From positions 1 to 62,040 of the forward strand of contig NZ_CAMXYR010000003.1 of the NCBI RefSeq assembly GCF_947253225.1: DNA of 62,040 bases, written 5' to 3'. This stretch comes from an uncultured Anaerococcus sp. (GTDB taxonomy: Bacteria > Bacillota > Clostridia > Tissierellales > Peptoniphilaceae). Shown piece by piece: positions 39,959-48,940 of this stretch (within the stretch, counting starts at the first letter, position 1; every line of letters begins with the position of its first letter). A program made the translations under genes and the position numbers. The notes below the pieces were generated by a model, which did no database searches, had not been told where the DNA came from, and saw nothing but the letters and a program-made list of their open reading frames with translations.

Positions 39959-42778
39959 TTATTTAGTTAGGATTTTCTTTAGGTATTGACCTGTGTAGGA
40001 TTGTTTAACCTTAGCGATTTCTTCTGGCGTGCCAGTGGCGACTAGCTTTCCACCCCCATCACCACCCTCTGGTCCCAGGTCGATTAGGTTGTCTGATACC
40101 TTGATTACATCGAGATTGTGTTCAATTACTACAACTGTATTATCTTGGTCTACTAGCCTATTTAGAACATCTATAAGCTTGTGGACATCTGCCATGTGAA
40201 GACCTGTCGTCGGTTCATCTAGGATGTAGAGAGTTTTTCCTGTCGATACCTTGGCAAGCTCTGTGGCAAGTTTTACCCTTTGAGCCTCACCTCCAGATAA
40301 TTCTGTGGATGGCTGACCGATTTTTATATAACCAAGGCCTACATCATAAAGGGTTTGGAGTTTTCTTACTATGGTTGGGTGATTTTGGAAGAACTCTATT
40401 CCCTCTTCTACAGTCATATCTAGGACATCTGATATATCCTTGCCCTTGTATTTGACTTCAAGAGTTTCTCTGTTGTATCTCTTACCGTGGCAGACCTCAC
40501 AAGGCACATAGACATCTGGTAGAAACATCATATCAACCTTGATTGTTCCATCTCCCTTGCAGGCTTCACACCTTCCTCCTTTGACGTTAAAGGAGAATCT
40601 TCCCTTGTCGTAGCCTTTCATTTTAGCTTCGTTGGTCATGGCGAAGACATCTCTTATGGCATCAAAGACCTTAGTATAGGTAGCTGGGTTTGAACGAGGA
40701 GTCCTACCTATTGGGGATTGGTCGATAGCTATTACCTTATCAATCTTATCAAGGCCAATTATCTCCTTGTGCTTGCCTGGTCTAATCTTAGTCTTGTTGA
40801 TTTTTTTCGTGGCTGCCTTGTAGAGAATTTCATTTACTAGAGAAGACTTACCAGAACCTGACACGCCTGTAACTGTAGTAAGGGTGCCTAGAGGGATTTT
40901 CACATTGATGTTTTTGAGGTTGTTAGCTCCTGCTCCTTTGATTTCTATAAAGTCGTCTGACTTCCTTCTTTCTTTAGGAACAGGGATTTTCTTCCTTCCT
41001 GCTAGGTAGTCTCCTGTTATGGATCTTTTTTCTGCCATAATATCATCAAGGCTACCCTTGGCTACAATTTCTCCCCCATGGATGCCCGCCTTTGGCCCGA
41101 TATCGACAATGTAGTCGGCCTCTCTCATTGTATCTTCGTCATGTTCTACAATAATCAAAGTGTTTCCTATATCGGTTAGGTTTCTTAGGGATGCTATCAA
41201 TTTGTCGTTATCCCTTTGGTGTAGGCCAATGGATGGCTCATCCAAGACATAGCAAACCCCAACTAGGCCCGAACCTATTTGAGTAGCAAGTCTTATCCTT
41301 TGGCTTTCCCCACCTGACAAGGTTCCAGCCGCCCTATTTAGGGTAAGGTAGCTTAGACCTACATCATTTAGGAAGGAAAGTCTTGCCTTGATTTCCTTGA
41401 TAATAAGCTCAGCGATTTTTATTTTCATTTCTGAAAGCTCAAGATTTTCAAAAAACTCTACGGACTTTTCTACAGAAAGTCTAGTTAGGTCGGATATATT
41501 TTTATCTCCTACTTTGATTGCAAGAACTTCAGGTTTTAGCCTATCTCCATGGCAAGTTTCGCACTCTTCCTCTGACATATATTCTCTAAATTTTTTCTTT
41601 TGGGCATCTGAATTGGTTCTTTGGTAACGGTCAAAGAGATTTTTGATTGCCCCCTCGAAAGGACCTGTATATCTCTTTCTTCCAGAAAAATGGCTATCAA
41701 AAACAAAAGAAAGATCGTAGGATGTACCCTTTAAGATATCATCGATCATCTTCTTTGGAGCATCCTTGATAGGCTTATCATAAGAAAAGTCGTAATGGTC
41801 AGCTATGGCTCTAACTACTTCATAATAATAGGACCCCTTGGTTGATGTTGCGTAGCAATCTATGGCTCCCTCGTTGATTGATAGATTGTAGTCGGGAATT
41901 ACCAAGTCCTTATCGATTTGGAGGTGAAAGCCTAGACCATTACAATCAGGACACATTCCAATCGGTGCGTTGAAGGAGAACATATTTGGGCTTATTTCAG
42001 CTAGGCTAACATGGCCTTCTGGACAAGCAAGCTTGGATGAAAAAAGAATTGGGTCTTTGCCGATTACATCTACTAGGAGCAGGCCATCGGCAAGTCCCAG
42101 GGCTGTTTCTATAGAATCAGCAAGCCTTGCCTCTATGCCTTCCTTGACCACAATCCTATCCACAATTACAGATATATCGTGTTTTTGGGTTTTCTTTAGG
42201 TCAATCTCTTCTTCCAAATCATAACGAGTGCCGTCAATCATTACCCTCACAAAACCGTCCTTTTGGATGTTTTCTAGGGCTTTTTTGTGGCTACCCTTTT
42301 TGCCTCTAATTACTGGAGCAAGAATTTGTATTTTGGTTTTTTCTTCCATCTCCATAATCTTATCTACCATCTGGTCAACCGTCTGAGCCTCAATCGGTTT
42401 TCCACATACTGGGCAGTAGGCATCTCCAATTCTTGCATACAAAAGCCTGTAATAATCGTAAATCTCTGTAACAGTTGCCACAGTTGACCTAGGGTTTCTG
42501 TTGGTTGTCTTTTGGTCTATTGAAATTGATGGGGAAAGTCCCTCGATAGAGTCAACATCCGGTTTGTCTAGGTTTCCTAAAAATTGTCTAGCATAAGATG
42601 AAAGACTTTCTACATATCTCCTCTGACCTTCTGCATAGATTGTATCAAAGGCAAGAGTAGACTTACCAGACCCAGAAAGTCCTGTAAATACAATCATCTT
42701 ATCCCTCGGCAAAGTTAGGTCAACATTCTTTAAATTGTTGGTCCTCGCTCCTTTTATTATAATATCGTGTTCTGTCAA
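39959..42778 (-). CDS. uvrA: Excinuclease ABC subunit A (UvrA)
   Basis: This is a 939-residue DNA damage recognition ATPase of nucleotide excision repair. It has two ABC modules, with Walker A GLSGSGKST near residue 33 and GVSGSGKSS near residue 640, signatures LSGGESQR and LSGGEAQR, and zinc fingers including CPVCGKP, CPDCNGLGF and CEACKGDG...CEVCHGKRY. The start is TTG in a TTGA overlap with the uvrB stop, with AGGAG upstream. The uvrB-uvrA operon is standard. Confidence 0.97.
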   Translation of the reverse strand: MTEHDIIIKGARTNNLKNVDLTLPRDKMIVFTGLSGSGKSTLAFDTIYAEGQRRYVESLSSYARQFLGNLDKPDVDSIEGLSPSISIDQKTTNRNPRSTVATVTEIYDYYRLLYARIGDAYCPVCGKPIEAQTVDQMVDKIMEMEEKTKIQILAPVIRGKKGSHKKALENIQKDGFVRVMIDGTRYDLEEEIDLKKTQKHDISVIVDRIVVKEGIEARLADSIETALGLADGLLLVDVIGKDPILFSSKLACPEGHVSLAEISPNMFSFNAPIGMCPDCNGLGFHLQIDKDLVIPDYNLSINEGAIDCYATSTKGSYYYEVVRAIADHYDFSYDKPIKDAPKKMIDDILKGTSYDLSFVFDSHFSGRKRYTGPFEGAIKNLFDRYQRTNSDAQKKKFREYMSEEECETCHGDRLKPEVLAIKVGDKNISDLTRLSVEKSVEFFENLELSEMKIKIAELIIKEIKARLSFLNDVGLSYLTLNRAAGTLSGGESQRIRLATQIGSGLVGVCYVLDEPSIGLHQRDNDKLIASLRNLTDIGNTLIIVEHDEDTMREADYIVDIGPKAGIHGGEIVAKGSLDDIMAEKRSITGDYLAGRKKIPVPKERRKSDDFIEIKGAGANNLKNINVKIPLGTLTTVTGVSGSGKSSLVNEILYKAATKKINKTKIRPGKHKEIIGLDKIDKVIAIDQSPIGRTPRSNPATYTKVFDAIRDVFAMTNEAKMKGYDKGRFSFNVKGGRCEACKGDGTIKVDMMFLPDVYVPCEVCHGKRYNRETLEVKYKGKDISDVLDMTVEEGIEFFQNHPTIVRKLQTLYDVGLGYIKIGQPSTELSGGEAQRVKLATELAKVSTGKTLYILDEPTTGLHMADVHKLIDVLNRLVDQDNTVVVIEHNLDVIKVSDNLIDLGPEGGDGGGKLVATGTPEEIAKVKQSYTGQYLKKILTK

Positions 42779-44745
42779 CTAAGCACTCCTGTAAAATTCT
42801 CTTTCATGTTCTTGATTTGGTCACGAAGGTTGGCTGCTCTTTCAAAGTCAAGCTCTTCGGCTGCCTTATACATCTCAGCCTCCATATTAATCAAGATTGT
42901 TTCTATATCATCTTTGCTAAATTCTTCAATCTCTTCTTCTTCGTTTTTCTTGGTGATTTGGATAATCTCGCCTATATTTTTCTTGATAGTAGTTGGAGTT
43001 ATTCCATTTTTCTCATTGAAATCTTCTTGAATCTTCCTACGGCGTTCAGTTTCATCAATAGCCTTTTGCATGGACTTGGTAATCTTATCTCCATACATTA
43101 TCACCCTACCTTCGGAGTTTCGGGCAGCCCTACCTATGGTTTGGATGAGGGAGGTTTCTGAACGTAGAAAGCCCTCCTTGTCTGCATCAAGGATAGCGAT
43201 TAGGGAAACTTCTGGTATATCAAGTCCTTCACGGAGGAGGTTGATACCAACAAGAACATCAAATTCTCCCAGACGGAGCTCTCTTATTATCTCACTTCTT
43301 TCGATTGTTTTAATATCTGAATGGAGGTATTTTACCTTAATTCCATTTTCAGTTAGGTAGGTTGTCAAGTCCTCTGCCATCTTCTTGGTAAGGGTCGTAA
43401 CAAGGACTCTTTCCTTCTTGGCAATAGTCTTGTGGACTTCCTCGATAAGGTCGTCAATCTGATTTGCTGTCGGTCTAACTTCTATAATAGGATCAAGCAG
43501 ACCCGTTGGTCTTATGATTTGCTCGACCATCTTGCCATGAGTTTTTTCCATCTCATAAGGACCAGGTGTTGCAGAAACATAGATAGCTTGCTTGATAAGC
43601 TTCTCAAACTCATCAAATTTGAGTGGTCTATTATCTAGGGCAGAAGGTAGCCTAAAGCCAAAATCAACTAAGTTTTGCTTACGGGACCTATCTCCCTCAT
43701 ACATACCTCCAACTTGGGGAATAGAAACGTGGGATTCGTCCACCATTAGGACAAAATCTTCTGGGAAATAATCTATCAAGGTATAAGGTCTAGACCCTGC
43801 TGGTCTTTGGCTTAAATGTCTTGAATAGTTCTCTATCCCCGAACAAAAGCCAATCTCCCTAAGCATCTCTATATCATACTTAGTCCTTTGCTCCAGCCTT
43901 TGGGCCTCTAAGAGCTTATTTTCCTTATTTAACTCAGCTAATCTTTCCTCAAGTTCCTCTTCTATAGAGACAATAGCTTTCTCGGTTTTCTCGCTAGATG
44001 TAGCGTAGTGACTGGCAGGATAAATATAAGCGTGGCTAATTCTTGCTGTTACCTTGCCAGTTAGAGAATCAAACTCAGATATCTGATCTATTTCATCTCC
44101 AAAAAACTCAAATCTTATAGCCTTTTGGTCAAAACCTGCAGGGAAAACATCTAGGATATCCCCCCTACGTCTAAAGGTTCCACGAGTAAATTCAACGTCA
44201 TTTCTCACATATTGAACGTCAATGAGCTTTCTCATCACATCTTCTGGACTGATTTCCTGACCAGGTCTAAGAGAAACTACAAGCTTTTGATACTCTATAG
44301 GATCTCCCAAACCATAAATACAAGAAACACTAGCAACAATAATTACATCTCTCCTCTCGAAAAGTGCCATAGTTGCTGAGTGTCTCATCTTATCAATCTC
44401 ATCATTGATGGAAGAATCCTTGGCTATATAGGTGTCAGTTGCTGCCACATAGGCCTCTGGCTGATAGTAATCATAGTAAGAAACAAAATATTCCACAGCA
44501 TTGTCTGGGAAAAAATCCTTGAACTCCGTAAAAAGTTGGTAGGCCAAGGTCTTGTTGTGGGCAAGGACAAGAGTTGGTCTTTGAACATTTTGGATGATAT
44601 TTGCCATGGTAAAGGTCTTGCCCGAACCTGTTACGCCACGAAGAATTTGGTGGTGGCAACCATCCTCAATCCCCTTGGATAATTTTTCTATAGCTTGGGG
44701 TTGGTCTCCCCTCGGTTTGTATTCTGAATTTAATTGAAATTTCAT
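42775..44745 (-). CDS. uvrB: Excinuclease ABC subunit B (UvrB)
   Basis: This is a 656-residue helicase-like subunit that verifies damage and loads UvrC. It has Walker A GVTGSGKT near residue 38, the beta-hairpin region YYDYYQPEAYVAATDTYI, helicase motifs DESHVSIPQ, INLLREGLDIPEVSLIAILDADKEGFLRS and the C-terminal UVR coiled coil MYKAAEELDFERAANLRDQI. A possible promoter (TTGAAA, 16 bases, TATATT) lies upstream. No LexA-type operator was recognised. Confidence 0.97.
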   Translation of the reverse strand: MKFQLNSEYKPRGDQPQAIEKLSKGIEDGCHHQILRGVTGSGKTFTMANIIQNVQRPTLVLAHNKTLAYQLFTEFKDFFPDNAVEYFVSYYDYYQPEAYVAATDTYIAKDSSINDEIDKMRHSATMALFERRDVIIVASVSCIYGLGDPIEYQKLVVSLRPGQEISPEDVMRKLIDVQYVRNDVEFTRGTFRRRGDILDVFPAGFDQKAIRFEFFGDEIDQISEFDSLTGKVTARISHAYIYPASHYATSSEKTEKAIVSIEEELEERLAELNKENKLLEAQRLEQRTKYDIEMLREIGFCSGIENYSRHLSQRPAGSRPYTLIDYFPEDFVLMVDESHVSIPQVGGMYEGDRSRKQNLVDFGFRLPSALDNRPLKFDEFEKLIKQAIYVSATPGPYEMEKTHGKMVEQIIRPTGLLDPIIEVRPTANQIDDLIEEVHKTIAKKERVLVTTLTKKMAEDLTTYLTENGIKVKYLHSDIKTIERSEIIRELRLGEFDVLVGINLLREGLDIPEVSLIAILDADKEGFLRSETSLIQTIGRAARNSEGRVIMYGDKITKSMQKAIDETERRRKIQEDFNEKNGITPTTIKKNIGEIIQITKKNEEEEIEEFSKDDIETILINMEAEMYKAAEELDFERAANLRDQIKNMKENFTGVLS

Positions 44746-44866
44746 AAAAACTTCTTTCTATATATAAATAATAACTATGAGCTTGTTATATAAATATACT
44801 AATTTAGCCCTAGATTTCAATTCTTAGTAAAAAGCTTGCCTATGCTTTTAATCCTTTAAAAAAATA

Positions 44867-44894
44867 TTGACATCGCTATTATATATGATATAAT
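44867..44894 (+). promoter_or_regulatory. Promoter of the metal-efflux operon
   Basis: TTGACA (44867-44872) and TATAAT (44889-44894) are 16 bases apart, a perfect-hexamer promoter expected to be strong unless repressed. Confidence 0.85.
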
Positions 44895-44897
44895 ATT

Positions 44898-44919
44898 CAT
44901 ATGAATAATTGTTCATATG
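44898..44919 (+). promoter_or_regulatory. ArsR/SmtB-type operator
   Basis: CATATGAA (44898-44905), six bases, then TTCATATG (44912-44919): a perfect 8-6-8 inverted repeat over the transcript start. It resembles the CadC/CzrA operator pattern (TGAA-N6-TTCA). The ArsR protein encoded next is the likely binder. Confidence 0.85.
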
Positions 44920-44930
44920 AAAGGAGTGGC

Positions 44931-45233
44931 ATGGATAAAAATTTAAGAAATATAGATGAAACAACTCTGATTGACCTTGCCGATTTGTTCAAGGTTTTCT
45001 CAGACTCTACTAGAATGAAGATAATGTATAGGCTCTTTGATGGAGAAGTCAGTGTAGGAGATATAGCTACAAACCTTGATATGAGCCAGTCAGCCATCTC
45101 CCACCAACTCAAATACCTAAAAGAGACAAATCTTGTCAAAAGCAAGAGAGATGGCAAGAGCATTCTCTACTATTTGGCAGATGACCATGTGAAAATTATT
45201 ATTAAAACTGGACTTGAACACATAGAAGAATAA
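44931..45233 (+). CDS. ArsR/SmtB-family metal-responsive repressor
   Basis: This 100-residue winged-helix repressor has the recognition region VSVGDIATNLDMSQSAISHQLKYLKETNLV and the wing KSKRDGKSILYYLAD. The C-terminal DDHVKIIIKTGLEHIEE places Asp and His residues like the alpha-5 site of CzrA/SmtB, which bind zinc or cobalt. An N-terminal CadC-type cysteine pair is absent. ATG 44931 has AAAGGAG four bases upstream; the earlier frame start lies inside the operator. It leads an operon with an HMA protein and a P-type ATPase. Confidence 0.9.
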   Translation: MDKNLRNIDETTLIDLADLFKVFSDSTRMKIMYRLFDGEVSVGDIATNLDMSQSAISHQLKYLKETNLVKSKRDGKSILYYLADDHVKIIIKTGLEHIEE

Positions 45234-45242
45234 GGAGATATT

Positions 45243-45467
45243 ATGAAAAAGAAATTTAAGATAGAAGGACTACTTTGCGCTAACTGTGGCAACAAAATTG
45301 AAAGTGAAATTAAGAACTTGGATGGGGTAAATGACGCAAATATTTCAGTTCTTACAGAAAAAGTTAAGCTTGACCTAGCTGATGATGCCAATGTGGAAGA
45401 AATTCTCGCCCAAGCAAACAAGATTGCCGATAAAATTGAGCCAGGTTCAAGGATTATAGCTGGGTAA
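45243..45467 (+). CDS. Heavy-metal-associated (HMA) domain protein
   Basis: This 74-residue metal-binding protein carries the CxxC site in LLCANCGNKIESEI. The ferredoxin-like fold is completed by GVNDANISVLTEKVKLDL. It corresponds to the N-terminal metal-binding domain of CadA/ZntA-type pumps but is a separate gene, encoded 4 bases before a pump that lacks that domain. It probably delivers metal to the pump or senses it. Confidence 0.9.
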   Translation: MKKKFKIEGLLCANCGNKIESEIKNLDGVNDANISVLTEKVKLDLADDANVEEILAQANKIADKIEPGSRIIAG

Positions 45468-45471
45468 GTAT

Positions 45472-47316
45472 ATGCTTAAAAATATGACCGATGCCCACAA
45501 ACAGACTCTCCTCAACCTCATCGCCATTGGGCTACTCGCAACGGTTTTGGAGCTTTCATCAAGATTTTTCTTCTTGGGAGCTTTGAGAAAATGGGGATTT
45601 TTCCTCCTTTACATAATCTCTTCCAAGGAAGTCTTGCTGAAGGCTTTTAAAAATCTCAAGAGGGGTTCTGCCCTTGATGAGAACTTCCTTATGGCGATTG
45701 CAACTATAACTGCAATTATAATCGGGGAATACCTTGAAGCTGTTGCAGTTATGCTCTTCTACTCTTTTGGAGAACTTTTTGAGGAAATTGCTACCCACAA
45801 GTCAAGGGAGAATATCAAAAGCCTTCTTGACCTTGTGCCTGATGTAGCCAGACGTGTATTGGAAAATGGGCAAACCGAGGAAGTCGACCTTGACGATATA
45901 GAAGTCGGAGATATCCTCCTTGTTCGTGATGGTGAAAAAATCGGTGTAGATGGCAAGGTCGTAGAAGGAAGTGCCAGCCTTGATACTTCATCTATCACAG
46001 GAGAATCTATGCCAGTAGAGGTTGAAGTTGGAGATGAAGTTATATCTTCCTCCCTAGTCAACCAAGGTATAATTAAAATCATGGCTTTAAAGGAATTTGA
46101 TGATTCAGTTGCGGCAAAAATTATGGAGTTAATAGAAGACTCTGCCTCCTCTAAATCAGATAGCGAAAAATTCATCTCAAAATTCGCAAAGATTTATACC
46201 CCAATAGTGGTTGCTTTTGCCATCCTTCTTGGAATTATCCCTCCCCTATTTTGGGGTGGCGTATGGCAAGACTACCTCCTTCGTGCAGCGACCTTCTTGG
46301 TTCTCTCCTGCCCTTGTGCCTTGGTGCTTTCAGTGCCCCTATCTTTTATGTCAGGGCTTGGACTTGCAAGCGAAAATGGAATTTTAATCAAGGGTAGCCA
46401 ATACTTTGAAAGTCTAGCTAAGGCGGATGTCCTTCTTACAGACAAAACTGGAACTCTCACAACGGGTAAGTTCGCCATCCGAGATATCCAAATCGAAGAA
46501 GGTTTTGATAGAGATGAAGTCCTCGATTACCTCTATAATATCGAGCTAATGTCAACCCACCCTATAGCTAAGGGAATAGTTAAAAACCTAAATCGTCCTG
46601 CCAACAAAAAACTATTTACTGAGCTTGTTAATGAAAAAGGCTTGGGTGTTTGTGCAAAAACTACAGCTGGCAAGGAAGTAAAGGTTGGTTCTAGTAAGTA
46701 CATCAATCTTACAGAAACCTCTTCTCGTGCCATCTACATGGCAATAGATGGCAAATTGTGTGCGAGCGTCTTTGTAGAAGATGAAATAAAAAATGGGGCC
46801 AAGAGAACCCTTACCAAGCTTAAAAAAATCTTCAAAGAGATTGCCATAGTTTCTGGAGATAGTCAAAAAGCCGTTGGAGAAACTGCCCAAAAGCTTGGAC
46901 TTACTAAGTTTTATGCAGAAGTTATGCCTGATGAAAAGCTAAGGATTATGAAAACTTACCAAGCAAATGGACATCCATGTATCTTTGTTGGAGATGGGAT
47001 AAATGATGCACCTGTCCTCAAAAATGCAGATGTGGGGATTTCTATGGGAGATACAGCGAGTGATCTGGCTATAGAATCATCCGATATCCTAATAACTAAC
47101 GGAGAATTTAGTCAGCTTGCTAGGCTTATGAAAATAGCTGAGCTTACCAACTCTACAGTGAGGGAAAATATCATCTTCATCATGATTGTCAAAATCCTAA
47201 TCCTAATCCTAGGTCTTTTAGGTCATGCCAATATGTGGATGGCCGTAGGAGGAGATGTTGGAGTATCAATAGTTTCCATCCTTTGGGCTATGAGAATTTT
47301 AAAAAAGAAAATATAA
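45472..47316 (+). CDS. P1B-type metal-exporting ATPase (Zn/Cd/Pb type)
   Basis: This 614-residue pump shows the actuator TGES (SITGESMPVEV near residue 176), the membrane metal site SCPCALV near residue 281, phosphorylation motif DKTGTLT near residue 324, HP (STHPIAKG) and the hinge GDGINDAPVL. The CPC motif with the neighbouring ArsR of SmtB type points to Zn/Cd/Pb export. The N-terminal HMA domain usual in CadA is missing and is supplied by the preceding small gene. Confidence 0.93.
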   Translation: MLKNMTDAHKQTLLNLIAIGLLATVLELSSRFFFLGALRKWGFFLLYIISSKEVLLKAFKNLKRGSALDENFLMAIATITAIIIGEYLEAVAVMLFYSFGELFEEIATHKSRENIKSLLDLVPDVARRVLENGQTEEVDLDDIEVGDILLVRDGEKIGVDGKVVEGSASLDTSSITGESMPVEVEVGDEVISSSLVNQGIIKIMALKEFDDSVAAKIMELIEDSASSKSDSEKFISKFAKIYTPIVVAFAILLGIIPPLFWGGVWQDYLLRAATFLVLSCPCALVLSVPLSFMSGLGLASENGILIKGSQYFESLAKADVLLTDKTGTLTTGKFAIRDIQIEEGFDRDEVLDYLYNIELMSTHPIAKGIVKNLNRPANKKLFTELVNEKGLGVCAKTTAGKEVKVGSSKYINLTETSSRAIYMAIDGKLCASVFVEDEIKNGAKRTLTKLKKIFKEIAIVSGDSQKAVGETAQKLGLTKFYAEVMPDEKLRIMKTYQANGHPCIFVGDGINDAPVLKNADVGISMGDTASDLAIESSDILITNGEFSQLARLMKIAELTNSTVRENIIFIMIVKILILILGLLGHANMWMAVGGDVGVSIVSILWAMRILKKKI

Positions 47317-47320
47317 TTTT

Positions 47321-47351
47321 AGCTGAGATATAAGCTATCTCAGCTTTTTTT
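47321..47351 (+). terminator. Terminator after the metal ATPase gene
   Basis: AGCTGAGATA pairs with TATCTCAGCT around a 5-base loop and ends in seven T. Confidence 0.92.
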
Positions 47352-47361
47352 GTCAAAATTT

Positions 47362-47390
47362 TTAACTATTGCCCAGATTTTTGATATAAT
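47362..47390 (+). promoter_or_regulatory. Promoter of the phosphofructokinase gene
   Basis: TTAACT (47362-47367) and TGATATAAT (-10 at 47385-47390) with 17-base spacing and an extended -10. Confidence 0.65.
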
Positions 47391-47438
47391 GTTAGGGATA
47401 GTAATATAAGCTTAAATTTGCTTAATAAGGAGAAATTT

Positions 47439-48659
47439 ATGAATTGTATAGTAGCTCAATCAGGTGGTCCAACAAGTGTGATAAACTCGTCCCTTGCTGG
47501 TGTAATCCAGGCAGGAATCGACAATGATTTTGACAAAATTTACCTAAGTCTAAATGGTATAGAGGGCATCCTCCATAGGAATATTAGAGAAGTTGATAAG
47601 GATAAGTTTGAGAAAAATAAGGCCAAAGACAGACTTATGGCTCGTCCATCATCCATCCTCGGTTCTTGTAGGTTTAAACTTCCCAAGGATATAGATGATG
47701 AAATCTATAGAAAGATTTTCGCCTTCCTCAAGGAAAAAGAAATAAATGTCTTTGTCTATATCGGGGGCAATGACTCTATGGATACAGTCAAAAAGCTAAA
47801 TGAATACATCCAAAAATACAAGATTGAAGATATCAACGTTGTTGGTTGTCCAAAAACAATTGATAACGACCTAAATGGCATGGATCACTCACCAGGTTTT
47901 GGGTCAGCTGCCAAATACATAGCCCACACCCTAAGAAATATCAGAAACGATGTCGATATCTACGACCTAGAGTCTGTAACAATTGTTGAAATCATGGGCA
48001 GACACGCAGGTTGGCTCGCAGCCTCATCCCTTCTTGCCAATCACAAGATGGACAAGGATTTGGTAAATCTCGTCTACGTTCCAGAAATTAACAAGTCTAT
48101 CGAAGAAATAGTTGCTGATATTAAAGAAGAGATGAAGGCAGAAAAAAACCTAATCATAGCTATGGCAGAAGGCTTTAGAGATAGGGACTCCTACCTAGAC
48201 AAACAAATGTTCACCAACTCAGATGATGGATTCAACCACCCAATCATAAGCGGAGTTGCCCAAAGGCTCGCCGACTATCTAAGAGAAAAACTTGGCGTAA
48301 AAGCTAGGGCTGTCGAGCTAAACATAGTCCAGAGGACTGCCTCAACCATCTCAAAAACTGACACAGAAGAGGCCTTCAAGCTTGGCTACAAGGCCCTAAG
48401 TCTTGGCATCAACCAAACCAACCTCATCCCAGTTCTTAGGAGAAAAGAGAGCCAAGTTTACGAAATTTTCTACACAGAAGTCGAACCCGACCTTATCGCC
48501 AACAAGGAAATGAAAATCCCAGAAACATGGCTTGCTGACAAAAATACCTTCCAAGAAAAAATGATGGCCTACGCCCTTCCACTAATCCAAGGCGAACTCG
48601 GTCAAAGCTTCGAATCAGGCATGCCAGTCTATGTAAATCTTTGTGATTTTACCAAATAA
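47439..48659 (+). CDS. 6-phosphofructokinase, PPi-dependent type
   Basis: This 406-residue glycolytic enzyme phosphorylates fructose-6-phosphate, here probably with pyrophosphate. The nucleotide/PPi site is AQSGGPTSVINSS and YIGGNDSMDT, and the sugar site includes GCPKTIDNDLNGMDHSPGFGSA and EIMGRHAGWLAA. The Lys in PKTID is typical of PPi enzymes, while ATP enzymes have Gly there. The usual GGDD is GGND in this protein. ATG 47439 has AAGGAG upstream. It is a single-gene unit. The donor needs biochemical proof. Confidence 0.88.
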   Translation: MNCIVAQSGGPTSVINSSLAGVIQAGIDNDFDKIYLSLNGIEGILHRNIREVDKDKFEKNKAKDRLMARPSSILGSCRFKLPKDIDDEIYRKIFAFLKEKEINVFVYIGGNDSMDTVKKLNEYIQKYKIEDINVVGCPKTIDNDLNGMDHSPGFGSAAKYIAHTLRNIRNDVDIYDLESVTIVEIMGRHAGWLAASSLLANHKMDKDLVNLVYVPEINKSIEEIVADIKEEMKAEKNLIIAMAEGFRDRDSYLDKQMFTNSDDGFNHPIISGVAQRLADYLREKLGVKARAVELNIVQRTASTISKTDTEEAFKLGYKALSLGINQTNLIPVLRRKESQVYEIFYTEVEPDLIANKEMKIPETWLADKNTFQEKMMAYALPLIQGELGQSFESGMPVYVNLCDFTK

Positions 48660-48831
48660 AAAGGATGCTTAAAATTTATTAATAGTAATTGTCCCATCAT
48701 CATAAAACCCTCCCAATTTTAGCTAAGCTAGTCAAGCTAGGTTAGGTATTTTAAAAATCTGGGGACTTGGACTTAACCATAAGTCCAAGCCTTATGATGG
48801 GACAATTTATTAATTTTAAATCATCCTTTTT
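48658..48831. repeat. Large nested palindromic element between convergent genes
   Basis: Three nested arms are visible. Outer: AAAAAGGATG (48658-48667) with CATCCTTTTT (48822-48831). Middle: AATTGTCCCATCAT (48687-48700) with ATGATGGGACAATT (48794-48807). Inner: CTTGGACTTA (48766-48775) with TAAGTCCAAG (48780-48789). The outer arm includes the last bases of the phosphofructokinase stop codon. It may act as a bidirectional terminator, a MITE-like element or a structured RNA. Confidence 0.75.
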
Positions 48832-48940
48832 TAATTTACTTTATCCAAGGCGAGAGTTTTAGTTTACGAAGCCTAATAAGACTTCTACAAAAAACTCTGA
48901 TTTTCTCCCTAGACCAAGTAGTTTATCCTATAATTATCTT

